This document shows, piece after piece, positions 33,190 to 43,590 of a stretch of 62,049 bases of DNA. The notes under the pieces are model-generated. The model made no database searches. It saw nothing but the letters and a program-made list of their open reading frames with translations, and had not been told where the DNA came from. This stretch comes from Mycobacteriales bacterium (GTDB lineage Bacteria; Actinomycetota; Actinomycetes; JAFAQI01). Numbering within the stretch: the first letter of the stretch is position 1; every line of letters begins with the position of its first letter. The stretch is taken from assembly GCA_035504215.1 (NCBI GenBank), contig DATJSI010000025.1:1-62049 (forward strand), in the 5' to 3' direction. The translations under genes were made by a program, and so were the position numbers.

Positions 33190-33783
33190 TTAGTGGCCGG
33201 TCCGGCGTACGTCGGAAACGGCCACCCGGGCACCCGGCCAGTCCTGCGCCAGGATCGCGTACATCGCGAGGTCGACGAACCCCTGCGGCAGCTCCTCGGC
33301 CTCGCGGCGGATGCCTTCCATCGTCATGCCGAGCCGCTCCGCAATCGCCCGGCTGCGCACATTGCCGGTCGCCGCGAGCAGCTCGACCCGGTGCATCCCG
33401 ATCTGCTCGAACGCCAGGTCGAACATCGCCGCGACCGTACGGGTCATCAACCCGCGGCCGACTGCGCCACTGGCGAGCCAGTACCCCACCTCCGCCGAGC
33501 GTCGCAGCGCATCGAGGCGCAAACCGACCAGCCCTCGGAACTCACCGTCCTCGCGAACAGTTGCGTGCAGGCCGGTGCCGGTCTGGTTGACGAGGTCCAG
33601 GGACTCCAGGAACCCGCGCTCGGTCTCGAGATCAACCGTCGCGTCCACCCACGGCAGCCACTCCCGCAACCGCTCGCGCTCGACGTCGATGACGGCGAAC
33701 GCCTCGTCGGCATCGCGTGCGCTCGTCGCGGTCAGGGTCACGCCGCCGTCCAGCTCGATCGGCAGCAGCGGGCGACCGGTCAC
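33190..33783 (-). CDS. GNAT acetyltransferase, RimJ/RimL type
   Basis: 197-aa acetyl-CoA-dependent N-acetyltransferase. The fold is seen from [20 protein letters not shown] (strand 4), the acetyl-CoA loop [16 protein letters not shown], and [22 protein letters not shown]. The best likeness is to RimJ/RimL-type enzymes that act on protein or amino-sugar amines; the substrate is not known. GTG 33783 overlaps the coaBC stop as GTGA, so it is coupled. It interrupts the usual coaBC-metK order. Confidence 0.85.
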   Translation of the reverse strand: MTGRPLLPIELDGGVTLTATSARDADEAFAVIDVERERLREWLPWVDATVDLETERGFLESLDLVNQTGTGLHATVREDGEFRGLVGLRLDALRRSAEVGYWLASGAVGRGLMTRTVAAMFDLAFEQIGMHRVELLAATGNVRSRAIAERLGMTMEGIRREAEELPQGFVDLAMYAILAQDWPGARVAVSDVRRTGH

Positions 33784-35003
33784 TGCGCGAGCCGCGCGGC
33801 GACCAGGTCCCAGACCGCGTGGCCGAGCAGGTCCTTGCTGCCCATCGGCACGACGGTCGTGCTCCCGTCCGAGCCGAGGATGGTCGCGGCGTTGTCGTCG
33901 GCGTCGAACGTACGACGCTCTCCCACCTCGTTCACCACGATGTAGTCGCAGCCCTTCGCGGCCAGCTTGGCCCGGCCGTTCTCCAGCGCGTCATCGGTCT
34001 CGGCCGCGAACCCCACGACCACCTGGCCGGCGCGGCGCCGGTTGGCGGACAGCTCGGCCAGCACGTCGGCGGTTCGGGTCAGCACCACCGGCTCCGGGTC
34101 CGTATCGGTCTTCTTCAGCTTCGACGCCGAGCGCCGCACCGGCCGGAAGTCCGCCACCGCCGCCGCCATCACCACCGCGTCGGCCTGGCCGGCCGCCTCG
34201 AGGACGGCATCCCGAAGCTCTTCCGCGGTCCCCACCCTCACGACCTTCGCGCCGGCCGGGTCGGCGAGCGCGGTGTTCGCCGCAACGAGGGTGACTTCGG
34301 CGCCCCGCGCCACCGCGGTCCGCGCGAGGGCGTAACCCTGCCGCCCGCTGGAGCGGTTGCCGAGGAAACGCACCGGGTCGAGTGGCTCGCGGGTGCCGCC
34401 GGCCGATACGACGACGTGCCGGCCGCGCAGATCGGGCGACGTCACGCCGCGGGCGAGGACGATACGCGCAACCGCATAGATCTCATCCGGCTCCGGCAAC
34501 CGCCCGATCCCGCTGTCAGCGCCGGTTAACCGCCCCACCGCCGGCTCGAGCACGACGACGCCCCGCTCGCGCAGCAGCGCGACGTTCGCCCGGGTGGCGG
34601 CGTGCTCCCACATCTCGGTGTGCATGGCGGGCGCCACGACCACCGGGCAAGCAGCGGTGAGCAGCGTCGCGGTCAACAGGTCGTCGGCGCGACCGGCCGC
34701 CATCCGGGCCAGCAGGTCGGCGGTTGCCGGTGCGACGACGACCAGGTCGGCGCCGCGCCCGATCGCGACGTGCGGGACCTCGTGGACATCGCTCCACACC
34801 TCGGTCGTCACGGGGTTGCCGGACAACGCCGCCCAGGTCGGCGCGCCGACGAACCGCAGCGCCGAGCCGGTGGGGACGACGCGCACGTCATGGCCGCTCT
34901 CGGTGAACCGCCGGAGCAGCTCGCAGGCCTTGTAGGCGGCGATTCCGCCGCACACGCCGAGCACGACGCGCCGACCGGATCCCGCCGCCGGCTGCGGGCT
35001 CAT
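33780..35003 (-). CDS. coaBC: Bifunctional phosphopantothenoylcysteine decarboxylase/synthetase
   Basis: Two steps of coenzyme A synthesis. CoaC (residues ~1-185) is an FMN flavoprotein with GGIAAYKACELLRR, the catalytic His in VPHVAIGRGADLVVVAPAT, and PAMHTEMWEH. CoaB (~190-407) has SAGGTREPLDPVRFLGN and the CTP-binding Lys stretch KLKK. ATG 35003. It follows rpoZ after 19 bases, the usual gmk-rpoZ-coaBC order. Confidence 0.96.
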   Translation of the reverse strand: MSPQPAAGSGRRVVLGVCGGIAAYKACELLRRFTESGHDVRVVPTGSALRFVGAPTWAALSGNPVTTEVWSDVHEVPHVAIGRGADLVVVAPATADLLARMAAGRADDLLTATLLTAACPVVVAPAMHTEMWEHAATRANVALLRERGVVVLEPAVGRLTGADSGIGRLPEPDEIYAVARIVLARGVTSPDLRGRHVVVSAGGTREPLDPVRFLGNRSSGRQGYALARTAVARGAEVTLVAANTALADPAGAKVVRVGTAEELRDAVLEAAGQADAVVMAAAVADFRPVRRSASKLKKTDTDPEPVVLTRTADVLAELSANRRRAGQVVVGFAAETDDALENGRAKLAAKGCDYIVVNEVGERRTFDADDNAATILGSDGSTTVVPMGSKDLLGHAVWDLVAARLAQ

Positions 35004-35022
35004 CGATGCCCCGCGCGAGCGG

Positions 35023-35286
35023 TCAGGCCTCGACCTGCTCGAAGGTCAGCAGGTCCTCGTTGGCCTCGCGCAGTGCCACCGACAGCGGCTTCTCCTGCAC
35101 GTGCGCAGGAACGAGCGGGCCGACGTACTCGAGCAGACCCTCGCCGAGCTGGGAGTAGTAGGCGTTGATCTGGCGGGCCCGCTTCGCGGAGTAGATGACG
35201 AGCGCGTACTTGCTCTCGACCTTGTCGAGCAGCTCGTCGATCGGCGGGTTCGTAATGCCCTCGGGTCGCGCGGCAGTGCCGGACAC
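35023..35286 (-). CDS. rpoZ: RNA polymerase omega subunit
   Basis: Small subunit that helps fold and hold beta' in RNA polymerase. The 87-aa product has the omega core [20 protein letters not shown] and SAKRARQIN, then an actinobacterial extension around [18 protein letters not shown] 35286 is chosen because GAGAGG lies about 7 bases upstream; the ATG 51 bases earlier adds no conserved residues. Between gmk and coaBC, as usual. Confidence 0.95.
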   Translation of the reverse strand: MSGTAARPEGITNPPIDELLDKVESKYALVIYSAKRARQINAYYSQLGEGLLEYVGPLVPAHVQEKPLSVALREANEDLLTFEQVEA

Positions 35287-35352
35287 GTGGCGCCTCTCAT
35301 CGTTCGGGGGATTCGCGCTCCAGGCTAGCAGTCGCAAGCGCGGCGACCCGGC

Positions 35353-35919
35353 TCATGAACCGGTCATGAGCTCCACGATCCGGTCCGCCGCGGCCTGCAC
35401 CGAGCGGGCGACCACCACCTCGTCGAACTCGTCCTCGGCGGCCAGCTCGACCCTGGCCTGGTCGAGCCGCCGGCTGATCACCTCGGGCGGCTCGGTGCCG
35501 CGCCCGCGCAGCCGCCGTTCCAGCTCTTCCCACGACGGCGGCTTGAGGAAGATCAGCAGCGCGTCCGGCACCAGTGCCCGGATCTGGCGAGCCCCCTGGA
35601 TCTCGATCTCGAGCAGGACGAGATCCCCGGCCGCGAGGTGCTCGTCGACCGGCGTCCGCGGCGTGCCGTAGAGGTTGCCGGCGTACACCGCGTGCTCGAG
35701 CAACTCTCCGCGCTCGACCAGGCGCGCGAACTGTTCGGGCGTCACGAAGTGATAGCTCGCGCCGTCGACCTCCCCCGGTCGGATCGGCCGGGTGGTCGCG
35801 CTGACCGAGTGCCAGATCCTCGGCTCGGTACGCCGAAGGTGCTCGACGACCGTGCTCTTGCCGACGCCGGCCGGACCGGACAGGACGGTGAGCCGGTTCG
35901 CAGCCGCGTCAGTTCCCAT
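35353..35919 (-). CDS. gmk: Guanylate kinase
   Basis: Phosphorylates GMP to GDP with ATP. The 188-aa product has the P-loop GPAGVGKS (15-22), [20 protein letters not shown] and the GMP site with [18 protein letters not shown] 35919 overlaps the end of mihF by 11 bases and has no clear Shine-Dalgarno, so translation probably relies on coupling to mihF; this is an inference. In other actinobacteria the same pair is adjacent. Confidence 0.95.
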   Translation of the reverse strand: MGTDAAANRLTVLSGPAGVGKSTVVEHLRRTEPRIWHSVSATTRPIRPGEVDGASYHFVTPEQFARLVERGELLEHAVYAGNLYGTPRTPVDEHLAAGDLVLLEIEIQGARQIRALVPDALLIFLKPPSWEELERRLRGRGTEPPEVISRRLDQARVELAAEDEFDEVVVARSVQAAADRIVELMTGS

Positions 35920-36247
35920 TCGGGGCGGCGGACCCAGCCGAGAACTCGCGCTCGAGGGCGGCTCGCTGGTGGGCACCGAGCCCGCGGACCCGGCGGGTCG
36001 GTGAGATCCCGATCTTTTCCATGATCCGTGCCGCGCGAACCTTGCCCACGCCCGGCATCGACTCGAGCACGGCACTCACGCGCATCTTGCCGACCGCCTC
36101 GTCGGAGTCACCGGCGCGGAAGACATCGTCGAGGGTGGCGCCGGAGTGCTTGAGCCGCTCCCGCAGGTCGGCGCGCGCCTTGCGAGCGGCCGTTGCCTTT
36201 GCCAGCGCGGCGGCCCGTTGTTCGGGGGTCAGCGGCGGGAGGGCCAC
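35909..36247 (-). CDS. mihF: Integration host factor, actinobacterial type (mIHF)
   Basis: 112-aa nucleoid protein specific to actinobacteria, unrelated to IHF/HU in fold. The helix-two-turn-helix core is seen in [20 protein letters not shown] and [17 protein letters not shown]. The N-terminal ~45 residues form a basic long helix ([20 protein letters not shown]). GTG 36247 has GAGAGGTG about 8 bases upstream. A good promoter lies just upstream, inside the end of pyrF, so it can be made apart from the pyr operon. Confidence 0.95.
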   Translation of the reverse strand: MALPPLTPEQRAAALAKATAARKARADLRERLKHSGATLDDVFRAGDSDEAVGKMRVSAVLESMPGVGKVRAARIMEKIGISPTRRVRGLGAHQRAALEREFSAGSAAPNGN

Positions 36248-36318
36248 GATGCGTTCACCTCTCCGTCAGGATCGGCCCCGAAAGCGAGCCGGGAGCCACT
36301 GCGCTCACAGTCGCGGCG

Positions 36319-36347
36319 AACCTAGCGAGCAGGGCGGGGTTAGGCAA
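36319..36347 (-). promoter_or_regulatory. mihF promoter
   Basis: On the minus strand a -35 TTGCCT (36342-36347), a 17-bp spacer and a -10 TAGGTT (36319-36324) stand upstream of mihF. The -35 overlaps the last codons of pyrF (stop at 36340). Transcription should start near 36312, giving a ~65-nt leader to the GTG. Confidence 0.6.
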
Positions 36348-37056
36348 CCTCGGCGGGCGCGAGCGTGGCAGCAATCGCCGCAGCCGCCTCACCAGGATCA
36401 TCAGCGCCGGTGATCGGGCGGCCGATCACCACGAGATCGGCACCATCCGCGAGCGCGGTCGCGGGTGTCGCGGTACGGGCCTGGTCGTTCGAGGCGACAC
36501 CTGCGGGGCGCACACCAGGGACGAGGAGCACGACCTCCGGCCCCAGCGCAGCGCGGACGGTCGCGACCTCGTGCGGCGAGCAGACGATGGCCCGTGCGCC
36601 GGCTCCGGCGGCCAGCCGGGCCAACCGGGCGACGGCGTCGACCGGCGGCCCGGCGAGGCCGATCTCGTCGAGCTGGCCGGCGGACAGTGAGGTGAGCACG
36701 GTGACCCCGGCGATCCGCGTGTCCGGCAGCGCCTCGGCGGCGGAGGCGATCATCGCCGGGCCGCCAGCGGCGTGGACGGTGAGGTACGTCGGAGCGAGCG
36801 GGGCCAGCGCGCGAGCGGCCCCGGCAACGGTCGCCGGGATGTCGTGCAGCTTGAGGTCGAGGAACAGCTCGCGTCCGGTTCCGTCCTGGATTGCGTGCAC
36901 CGCGCGAGCGCCGTGGGCGCTGAACAGCTCGAGGCCGACCTTGAGGCACCGAACGTGCGGCGCGACGGCGTGCGCCCATCGCAGCGCAGTGTCGAGGTCA
37001 GCGGTGTCCAACGCCACGGCGATCGGCGCGACCGCCGCCGCCGTGGGGTCGCTCAT
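36340..37056 (-). CDS. pyrF: Orotidine 5'-phosphate decarboxylase
   Basis: Last step of UMP synthesis. The 238-aa barrel has the catalytic Asp-Lys-Asp set in [13 protein letters not shown], the substrate Lys in CLKVGLELF, and VPGVRP and VIGRPI at the phosphate site. ATG 37056 shares one base with the pyrD stop (TGATG). The long reading upstream is pyrD in another frame. It ends the pyr operon proper. Confidence 0.97.
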   Translation of the reverse strand: MSDPTAAAVAPIAVALDTADLDTALRWAHAVAPHVRCLKVGLELFSAHGARAVHAIQDGTGRELFLDLKLHDIPATVAGAARALAPLAPTYLTVHAAGGPAMIASAAEALPDTRIAGVTVLTSLSAGQLDEIGLAGPPVDAVARLARLAAGAGARAIVCSPHEVATVRAALGPEVVLLVPGVRPAGVASNDQARTATPATALADGADLVVIGRPITGADDPGEAAAAIAATLAPAEVA

Positions 37057-38165
37057 CAGGCGTCCTCCGTCAGTCGCAGCGCCTCGTCCTCGTAGGTCGT
37101 GTCGTAGGTGTCCTCCGCAGGCGGGTCGGCGGCGGCACCCATCGGCTCCGGCGCCTCGGGGATCACCATGTCGGGCGGGCGGTGGCCGAGGCCGATCGCC
37201 TGGTCCAGCCGGGTCATCCCGCGCGCCGCGAGCACCTCCCGGAGCTCGCGCGAGACCCGCGCGGGTGCGCCGGGGTCGTGGAAGATCACCGTGCCCACCT
37301 GCACCGCGCTGGCCCCCGCCAGGATGAACTGGAGCGCGTCGAGGCCGGTGCGGATGCCGCCGATTCCGAACAGCGGCACCTCCGGAAGCGCCTCGTGCAC
37401 CTGCCAGACGCAGCGCAGCGCGAGCGGCCGGATCGCCGGCCCCGACAGGCCACCGGTGACGCCGGCGAGGGTCGGCCGGAGAGTCTGGGTGTCGATCTCC
37501 ATGCCCAGCGTCGTGTTGATCAGCGACAGGCCGGTCGCACCGGCATCGACGCACGCGCCGGCGATCTCGACGAGGTTCGTGACGTCGGGCGACAGCTTCG
37601 CGAAGACCGGAACCGCCGACGCCGTTGCCCGGCGGACGGCGCCGACCACGGAGGCGGCCGCGTGCGGGTCGCACGCGAACACCTGCCCGCGGTCTTCGAC
37701 GTTGGGACAGGAGATGTTGACCTCGATCATGGCCAGCGGCTTGCCGCGCAGCTTGCTCGCGAGCTTGCCGTAGTCCTCGATGCTCGAGCCGGCAATGGAG
37801 ACGACGACACGGACGCCGTGCTCCTCCAGCCACGCCAGGTCGCGATTGACGAAGACCTCGACCCCGGGCCCCTGCAGGCCGATCGAGTTGAGCATGCCGC
37901 TGGGGGTCTCCGCCATCCGCGGCGTCGGTCGCCCGGCCCGCGCAGTGAGCTGGATCGACTTGGTCACGACCCCGCCGATCGCGGTGAGGTCGTTGAACGG
38001 CGCGAGCTCGCGACCGGACGCCGCGCAGCCGGAGGCGGTGAACACGGGGTCGGGCACCGTGAGCGGACCGAGCGTCGTCGTCATGTCGACCGCCGCGTGC
38101 CGGGTGGGCTCGCCACCGCGGCGCAGGGTGATCCCCATCGGCCGGTCGCTCCTGTAGTCGGTCAT
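37056..38165 (-). CDS. pyrD: Dihydroorotate dehydrogenase, class 1B catalytic subunit
   Basis: FMN enzyme that oxidises dihydroorotate to orotate. The 369-aa product has [18 protein letters not shown], the catalytic Cys153 in VNISCPN (class 1 form), KLSPDV, and GIGGIRTG at the FMN phosphate. A Pro/Asp-rich tail of ~45 residues follows. Adjacent pyrK makes this the NAD-linked PyrDB-PyrK complex. Start: ATG 38165 overlaps pyrK as ATGA, but ATG 38138 has AGGAG about 10 bases upstream and is a real alternative. Confidence 0.95.
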   Translation of the reverse strand: MTDYRSDRPMGITLRRGGEPTRHAAVDMTTTLGPLTVPDPVFTASGCAASGRELAPFNDLTAIGGVVTKSIQLTARAGRPTPRMAETPSGMLNSIGLQGPGVEVFVNRDLAWLEEHGVRVVVSIAGSSIEDYGKLASKLRGKPLAMIEVNISCPNVEDRGQVFACDPHAAASVVGAVRRATASAVPVFAKLSPDVTNLVEIAGACVDAGATGLSLINTTLGMEIDTQTLRPTLAGVTGGLSGPAIRPLALRCVWQVHEALPEVPLFGIGGIRTGLDALQFILAGASAVQVGTVIFHDPGAPARVSRELREVLAARGMTRLDQAIGLGHRPPDMVIPEAPEPMGAAADPPAEDTYDTTYEDEALRLTEDA

Positions 38166-39019
38166 TTCTGCCCCGCACCGACGGCGTCGTCAGGAACGGT
38201 GCCGAGCGCATCCCACCGGATCCGGTCGCCGGCGAAGACCGGCCCGTCGACGCAGGCCCGCATCATCCGGGTCTGGTCGTCGCTGCCGACCACGGGGAGC
38301 ACGCAGGTCATGCAGACACCGACGCCACAGGCCATCGACTCCTCGACGAGAAGCTGCGTCGGGATGCCGGCCCCGCCGTAGGCCGCGCCGGCGATCCGCT
38401 GCACCGCTTCGAGCATCGGCATCGGCCCGCAGGCATAGACCACGTCCGCATGCACGCGGTCGATCACCTCGGGAAGCACGTCGGAAACCTTGCCCTTCTC
38501 GCCGTACGAGCCGTCGTCGGTCGTGAAGGCGACGCTCGCGGCCATCCGCTTCGCATCCAGCGCGCCGAACATCCGGTCGCCGGTCGACGCGCCGAGCACC
38601 GCATCGATGCGACAGCCCCTCGTGCGCAGCGAGTCCGCGAGCATGAACAGCGGCGCCGAGCCGTAACCGCCGCCGACGAGCACGCAGTTGGCCGGCTCCC
38701 GCGGCAGCGCGAACGGCCGGCCGAGCGGCCCGACCACATCGATCGGGTCGTATGCCCGCTGGCGTGCGAGCCATCCCGTGCCCCTGCCGGTGACGGAGAA
38801 GATGAACTCCACCGTGCCGCCGTAAACGCCGGTCTCGCGCACCTGGTAGATCGAGAACGCGCGTCGCAAGAGGGTGCTGCCGTCGGGGCCGCCGACCGCG
38901 ACCGCGACGAACTGCCCGGGACGGGCGTTCTCGGCGATGCCGGAGGCGACGATCGTCATCGAGTAGTAGTCGCCGATCGGCTTGAGGCTCAGCACCTCAC
39001 CCTTGACCTGGACCGGCAT
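38162..39019 (-). CDS. pyrK: Dihydroorotate dehydrogenase electron transfer subunit
   Basis: FAD and [2Fe-2S] protein that passes electrons from PyrD to NAD. The 285-aa product has the FAD site RAFSIY (53-58), the NAD fold [11 protein letters not shown], and the cluster ligands C231, C236, C239 and C256. ATG 39019 has GAGGAG 9 bases upstream and shares one base with the carB stop. The stop overlaps pyrD, as expected for a one-to-one complex. Confidence 0.95.
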   Translation of the reverse strand: MPVQVKGEVLSLKPIGDYYSMTIVASGIAENARPGQFVAVAVGGPDGSTLLRRAFSIYQVRETGVYGGTVEFIFSVTGRGTGWLARQRAYDPIDVVGPLGRPFALPREPANCVLVGGGYGSAPLFMLADSLRTRGCRIDAVLGASTGDRMFGALDAKRMAASVAFTTDDGSYGEKGKVSDVLPEVIDRVHADVVYACGPMPMLEAVQRIAGAAYGGAGIPTQLLVEESMACGVGVCMTCVLPVVGSDDQTRMMRACVDGPVFAGDRIRWDALGTVPDDAVGAGQK

Positions 39020-42000
39020 CAGCTTCCACTCCTCGGCTCGTCGGGCGCCGGCCGGCCGGCTCGGGCCGCGCTGATCACTGCATGATGTCGCTGCAGTGGC
39101 GCGACGCCAACCTCGCCCCCGCGCAGGGCCTCGATCCCCTGCACCGCGGCGCCCAGCGCCTGGATCGTCGTCAGACACGGTATGCCGCGCACCACGGCGG
39201 CGGTCCGGATCTCGTAGCCGTCCAGCCGAGGTCCCGAATTGCCGAACGGCGTGTTGACGATCAGGTCGACCTCGCCTGCCAGGATCAGGTCGACAACGTC
39301 CGGGTCGTCGTCCGAGCCCGGGTCCGAGACCTTGCGGACGATGGTCGCCCCCACCCCGTTGCGGCCCAGCACCTCGGCGGTTCCCTCGGTGGCGAGCACC
39401 TCGAAGCCGAGGTCCGCGAGCCGCTTGACCGGGAAGATCAGGTGCCGCTTGTCACGGTCGGCGACCGAGACGAACACCCGGCCCTTGGTGGGCAGCCCGC
39501 CGTACGCCGCCTCTTGTGACTTCGCGAACGCGGTGCCGAAGCCGGCGTCGACACCCATGACCTCTCCGGTCGACTTCATCTCGGGGCCGAGCACGGTGTC
39601 GACGCCACGGAAGCGGTTCCACGGGAGCACTGCCTCCTTAACGCAGATCGGCGCGTCCAGCGGCAGGTCGGCGCCGTCGCCCGCGGGCAGCACCCCTTCG
39701 GCCCGGAGCTCCGCGATCGTCGCGCCCAGCATCACCCGCGCGGCGGCCTTGGCGAGCGGCACCGCGGTCGCCTTGGCGACGAACGGCACCGTGCGGCTGG
39801 CCCGCGGGTTTGCCTCCAGCACGTAGAGGACATCGCCGGTCAGCGCGAACTGCACGTTCAGCAGCCCGCGGACGCCGACCCCGCGGGCGATCGCCTCGGT
39901 CGCCTCGCGGATGCGCGTGACATCGGACCGGCCGAGGGTGATCGGCGGGAGCGCGCACGCCGAGTCGCCGGAATGGATCCCGGCCTCTTCGATGTGCTCC
40001 ATGACCCCGCCGAGGAACAGCTCGTCCCCGTCGAACAGCGCGTCGACGTCCACCTCGATCGCGTCGTCGAGGAACCGGTCGACGAGCACCGGATGCTCGG
40101 GGCTGACCTCGGTGGCGCGGTCGATGTAGGACCGCAGCGTGTCGTCGTCGTACACGATCTCCATGCCCCGCCCGCCGAGGACGTACGACGGCCGGACCAG
40201 CACCGGGTAACCGATCCGCTCGGCGATCGCCTTCGCCTCGTCGTAGGACCGCGCCGTCCCGTGCTTCGGCGCGACCAGTCCGGCATCGGCAAGGACCTGG
40301 CCGAACGCGCCGCGTTCCTCAGCCAGATGGATCGCCTCCGGCGGCGTGCCGACGATGGGGACGCCGGCATCCTTCAACCGCTGCGCGAGACCGAGCGGCG
40401 TCTGCCCACCGAGCTGCACCACGACGCCGGCCACCTGGCCGGAGCGCTGCTCGGCCGCGACGACCTCGAGCACGTCCTCCGCCGTCAGCGGCTCGAAGTA
40501 CAGCCGGTCGGACGTGTCGTAGTCGGTGGACACAGTCTCGGGGTTGCAGTTGACCATCACGGTGTCGAAGCCGGCGTCGTGCAACGCATAGCACGCGTGC
40601 ACGCACGAGTAGTCGAACTCGACGCCCTGTCCGATCCGGTTGGGACCGCTGCCGAGGATCAGAACCTTGGGCCGGTCGCTCGGCTCGACCTCGTCCTCTT
40701 CGTCGTACGACGAGTAGTGGTACGGCGTCCGGGCTTCGAACTCAGCGGCGCACGTGTCCACCGTCTTGAAGACCGGCCGCACCCCGAGCGCGTGACGCAA
40801 GCGCCGGACGTCGTCCTCACCGATGTCTGCGCGGATGCCGGCGATCTGCAGGTCGGAGAAGCCGTGCCGCTTCGCGTGGCGCAACAGCTCGGCATCCAGC
40901 TGACTCGCGCGACGGACGTCGTCGGCAACGTCACTGAGCAGAACCAGCTGGTCGAGGAACCACGGGTCGATGCCGGTCCGGCGGTGCAGCTCGTCGACGG
41001 CCGCGCCGGCGCGAACTGCTTGCACGACTGCCTGCAAACGCCGATCGTGCGGTCGCGCCGCGCGCGGCATCAGCTCGTCGCGCACGCCGACCGGCGACCC
41101 GAAGTCGAGCTCCGCACCCTTGGCCTCGAGCGACCGTGCCGCCTTCTGCAGCGCTTCGGGAAAGCTGCGACCCAACGCCATGACCTCGCCCACGCTCTTC
41201 ATGTGCGTGGTCAGCGTCGTGTCCGCACCCGGGAACTTCTCGAACGCGAACCGCGGAATCTTGACGACGACGTAGTCGAGGCTCGGCTCGAAGCTCGCGG
41301 GCGTCTGCTCGGTGATGTCGTTGGGGATCTCGTCGAGGGTGTAGCCGAGCGCGAGCTTCGCCGCGATCTTCGCGATCGGGAAGCCGGTCGCCTTGCTGGC
41401 GAGCGCACTCGACCGGGAGACCCGTGGGTTCATCTCGATGACGACCTGGCGGCCGGTACGCGGGTCGACCGCGAACTGGATGTTGGACCCGCCGGTCTCG
41501 ACGCCGACGGCGCGAATGACGGCGAACGCAGTGTCCCGCATCCGCTGGTACTCGCGGTCGGTCAACGTCATCGCGGGGGCGACCGTGATGCTGTCGCCGG
41601 TGTGCACGCCCATCGGGTCGAGGTTCTCGATCGAGCACACGACGACGCAGTTGTCCTTGCGGTCACGCATGACCTCGAGCTCGAACTCCTTCCAGCCGAG
41701 GACGCTCTCCTCGACGAGGACTTCGTGCACCGGGCTCGCGTCGAGACCGACCGCGACCATCGCGCGCAGCTCGGTCTCGTCGTGTGCGAACCCGGAACCG
41801 GCTCCCCCGAGGGTGAACGACGGCCGCAACACGACCGGGTACCCGAGATCGGCCGCGACGCCGACCGCGTCGCCGATCGAGCGCACGAGCGTGCTGCGCG
41901 CGTGGTCGGCATCGATGGACCGGCACACCTCTTTGAACCGCTCGCGGTCCTCACCGGCATGGATCGCGTCGATCGACGCCCCGAGCAGCTCGACGCCGTA

Positions 42001-42330
42001 GCGTTCGAGCACGCCGCGCTTGTGCAGCGCGACGGTGACGTTCAGCGCGGTCTGTCCGCCGAGAGTCGCGAGCAACCCGTCCGGCCGCTCCTGGGCGATG
42101 ACCTTCTCGACGAACTCCGGCGTGATCGGCTCGACGTACGTCGCGTCGGCGAACTCGGGGTCGGTCATGATCGTCGCCGGGTTCGAGTTGATCAGGCTCA
42201 CCCGCAGACCCTCGGCGCGCAGCACCCGGCAGGCCTGCGTCCCCGAGTAGTCGAACTCGCAGGCCTGCCCGATGACGATCGGACCCGAACCGATCACCAA
42301 CACGCTGGACAGGTCGGTACGCCGCGGCAT
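39019..42330 (-). CDS. carB: Carbamoyl-phosphate synthase, large subunit
   Basis: Makes carbamoyl phosphate from bicarbonate, ammonia and two ATP, for both the pyrimidine and arginine pathways. The 1103-aa product has two ATP-grasp halves (residues ~1-400 and ~555-935), each opening with a GSGP block ([21 protein letters not shown] and [20 protein letters not shown]), an oligomerisation domain between, and a C-terminal MGS-like allosteric domain (~940-1075). Starts one base into the carA stop (TGATG). Single copy here with no arginine-specific twin in view. Confidence 0.98.
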   Translation of the reverse strand: MPRRTDLSSVLVIGSGPIVIGQACEFDYSGTQACRVLRAEGLRVSLINSNPATIMTDPEFADATYVEPITPEFVEKVIAQERPDGLLATLGGQTALNVTVALHKRGVLERYGVELLGASIDAIHAGEDRERFKEVCRSIDADHARSTLVRSIGDAVGVAADLGYPVVLRPSFTLGGAGSGFAHDETELRAMVAVGLDASPVHEVLVEESVLGWKEFELEVMRDRKDNCVVVCSIENLDPMGVHTGDSITVAPAMTLTDREYQRMRDTAFAVIRAVGVETGGSNIQFAVDPRTGRQVVIEMNPRVSRSSALASKATGFPIAKIAAKLALGYTLDEIPNDITEQTPASFEPSLDYVVVKIPRFAFEKFPGADTTLTTHMKSVGEVMALGRSFPEALQKAARSLEAKGAELDFGSPVGVRDELMPRAARPHDRRLQAVVQAVRAGAAVDELHRRTGIDPWFLDQLVLLSDVADDVRRASQLDAELLRHAKRHGFSDLQIAGIRADIGEDDVRRLRHALGVRPVFKTVDTCAAEFEARTPYHYSSYDEEDEVEPSDRPKVLILGSGPNRIGQGVEFDYSCVHACYALHDAGFDTVMVNCNPETVSTDYDTSDRLYFEPLTAEDVLEVVAAEQRSGQVAGVVVQLGGQTPLGLAQRLKDAGVPIVGTPPEAIHLAEERGAFGQVLADAGLVAPKHGTARSYDEAKAIAERIGYPVLVRPSYVLGGRGMEIVYDDDTLRSYIDRATEVSPEHPVLVDRFLDDAIEVDVDALFDGDELFLGGVMEHIEEAGIHSGDSACALPPITLGRSDVTRIREATEAIARGVGVRGLLNVQFALTGDVLYVLEANPRASRTVPFVAKATAVPLAKAAARVMLGATIAELRAEGVLPAGDGADLPLDAPICVKEAVLPWNRFRGVDTVLGPEMKSTGEVMGVDAGFGTAFAKSQEAAYGGLPTKGRVFVSVADRDKRHLIFPVKRLADLGFEVLATEGTAEVLGRNGVGATIVRKVSDPGSDDDPDVVDLILAGEVDLIVNTPFGNSGPRLDGYEIRTAAVVRGIPCLTTIQALGAAVQGIEALRGGEVGVAPLQRHHAVISAARAGRPAPDEPRSGS

Positions 42331-43433
42331 CAGGCGCCGGCCATCAGGTCGACGAAGCCGGCGAACAGATCGGTCGCGTCATGGGGGCCGGGTGCCGCCT
42401 CCGGGTGGTACTGCACCGAGAACGCGGGCACGTCCAGGCAGCGAATCCCTTCCACCACACCGTCGTTGAGATCGACGTGGCTGACCTCGACCCGGCCGAA
42501 CTCGGTGTCCACCGGACCGTCGGTCGGCGCGGCTACGGCGAAGCCGTGGTTGTGACTCGTGATCGCGATCCTCCCGGTGGCGCGGTCCTGGACCGGCTGG
42601 TTGACCCCGCGGTGGCCGAACAGCAGCTTGTAGGTGCCGAAGCCGAGCGCCCGACCGAGCACCTGGTTGCCGAAGCAGATGCCGAACACCGGCTTCACGC
42701 CGAGTACGCCGCGCATCGCGGCGACCGGTCCGTCGGCGGTCGCCGGGTCGCCGGGTCCGTTGGAGAAGAAGACACCGTCCGGGTCGACCGCCAGCAGCTC
42801 GGCTGCGGTCGATGACGTCGGCAGCACGTGCACGTCGCAGCCCAGCCGCGCGAGGTAGCGCGGCGTCGACGCCTTGATCCCGAGGTCGACGGCCGCAACC
42901 GTGAAGCGCCGGGTGCCGACCGCGGGGACGACGTACGGCCGTGCCGTGGTGACCTCACCGGCGAGGTCGGCGCCGGCCATGCCCGGACTGGCGAGGACGC
43001 GCTCGAGCAGTGAGTCCGGATCGGTGGCGGCGCTGCTGACGCCCACGCGCATCGCACCGCGCTCGCGCAGGTGCCTGGTCAGCGCACGGGTGTCGATGCC
43101 GCTGATGCCGACGACACCGCTCGCGGCTAGTTCGTCGTCGAGCGTGCGCCGGGCGCGCCAGCTGCTCGCCACCCGCGCCGGGTCACGGACCACGTAGCCG
43201 GAGACCCAGATCCGCCGGGACTCCGGGTCGTCGTCGTTGACTCCGGTGTTGCCGATGTGCGGCGCGGTCTGGACCACGACCTGGCGGTGGAACGACGGAT
43301 CGGTCAGCGTCTCCTGGTAACCGGTCATGCCGGTCGTGAAGACCGCCTCGCCGAAGGTCTCGCCGCGCGCGCCGTAGGCCTGGCCGCGAAAGGTCCGGCC
43401 GTCCTCGAGGACCAGGATGGCGGGCTCAGTCAT
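42330..43433 (-). CDS. carA: Carbamoyl-phosphate synthase, small subunit
   Basis: Glutaminase subunit that supplies ammonia to CarB. The 367-aa product has the N-terminal CPSase domain ([28 protein letters not shown]) and a class I amidotransferase with nucleophile Cys in [14 protein letters not shown] and His/Glu in [11 protein letters not shown]. Asn replaces the more common His after the nucleophile block, which is usual in some actinobacteria. ATG 43433 overlaps the small membrane protein gene by 8 bases. Confidence 0.97.
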   Translation of the reverse strand: MTEPAILVLEDGRTFRGQAYGARGETFGEAVFTTGMTGYQETLTDPSFHRQVVVQTAPHIGNTGVNDDDPESRRIWVSGYVVRDPARVASSWRARRTLDDELAASGVVGISGIDTRALTRHLRERGAMRVGVSSAATDPDSLLERVLASPGMAGADLAGEVTTARPYVVPAVGTRRFTVAAVDLGIKASTPRYLARLGCDVHVLPTSSTAAELLAVDPDGVFFSNGPGDPATADGPVAAMRGVLGVKPVFGICFGNQVLGRALGFGTYKLLFGHRGVNQPVQDRATGRIAITSHNHGFAVAAPTDGPVDTEFGRVEVSHVDLNDGVVEGIRCLDVPAFSVQYHPEAAPGPHDATDLFAGFVDLMAGA

Positions 43434-43578
43434 CGTCGCCGTCCCGACCGTGCCGAACCCGCTGGACGACGATCCAGGCGGCGAAGCTCACGAAGATGAC
43501 CGCAGCGATCACGGCGACCACCCACCCGCCCCAGAACGGGTGCGGGTCGACGAGAACGGTCTTGGTCGCGAGCAACAT
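43426..43578 (-). CDS. Small single-span membrane protein of the pyr operon
   Basis: 50-aa ORF between pyrC and carA. It starts [18 protein letters not shown], has one hydrophobic helix (residues ~19-38, with [17 protein letters not shown]), and ends in a basic-then-acidic tail ([11 protein letters not shown]). The start ATG 43578 lies 12 bases after the pyrC stop, with GGTGGAG directly before it, and the stop overlaps carA. Similar short membrane ORFs occur at this place in other actinobacteria. Function unknown. Confidence 0.75.
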   Translation of the reverse strand: MLLATKTVLVDPHPFWGGWVVAVIAAVIFVSFAAWIVVQRVRHGRDGDDD

Positions 43579-43590
43579 CTCCACCAACCG

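Noticed and set aside
39973-42555. 860-aa open frame on the plus strand
   Set aside because: It is antisense to carB, has no family motif, and its composition (Arg, Asp, Val, Gln-rich) is what a high-GC antisense frame gives.
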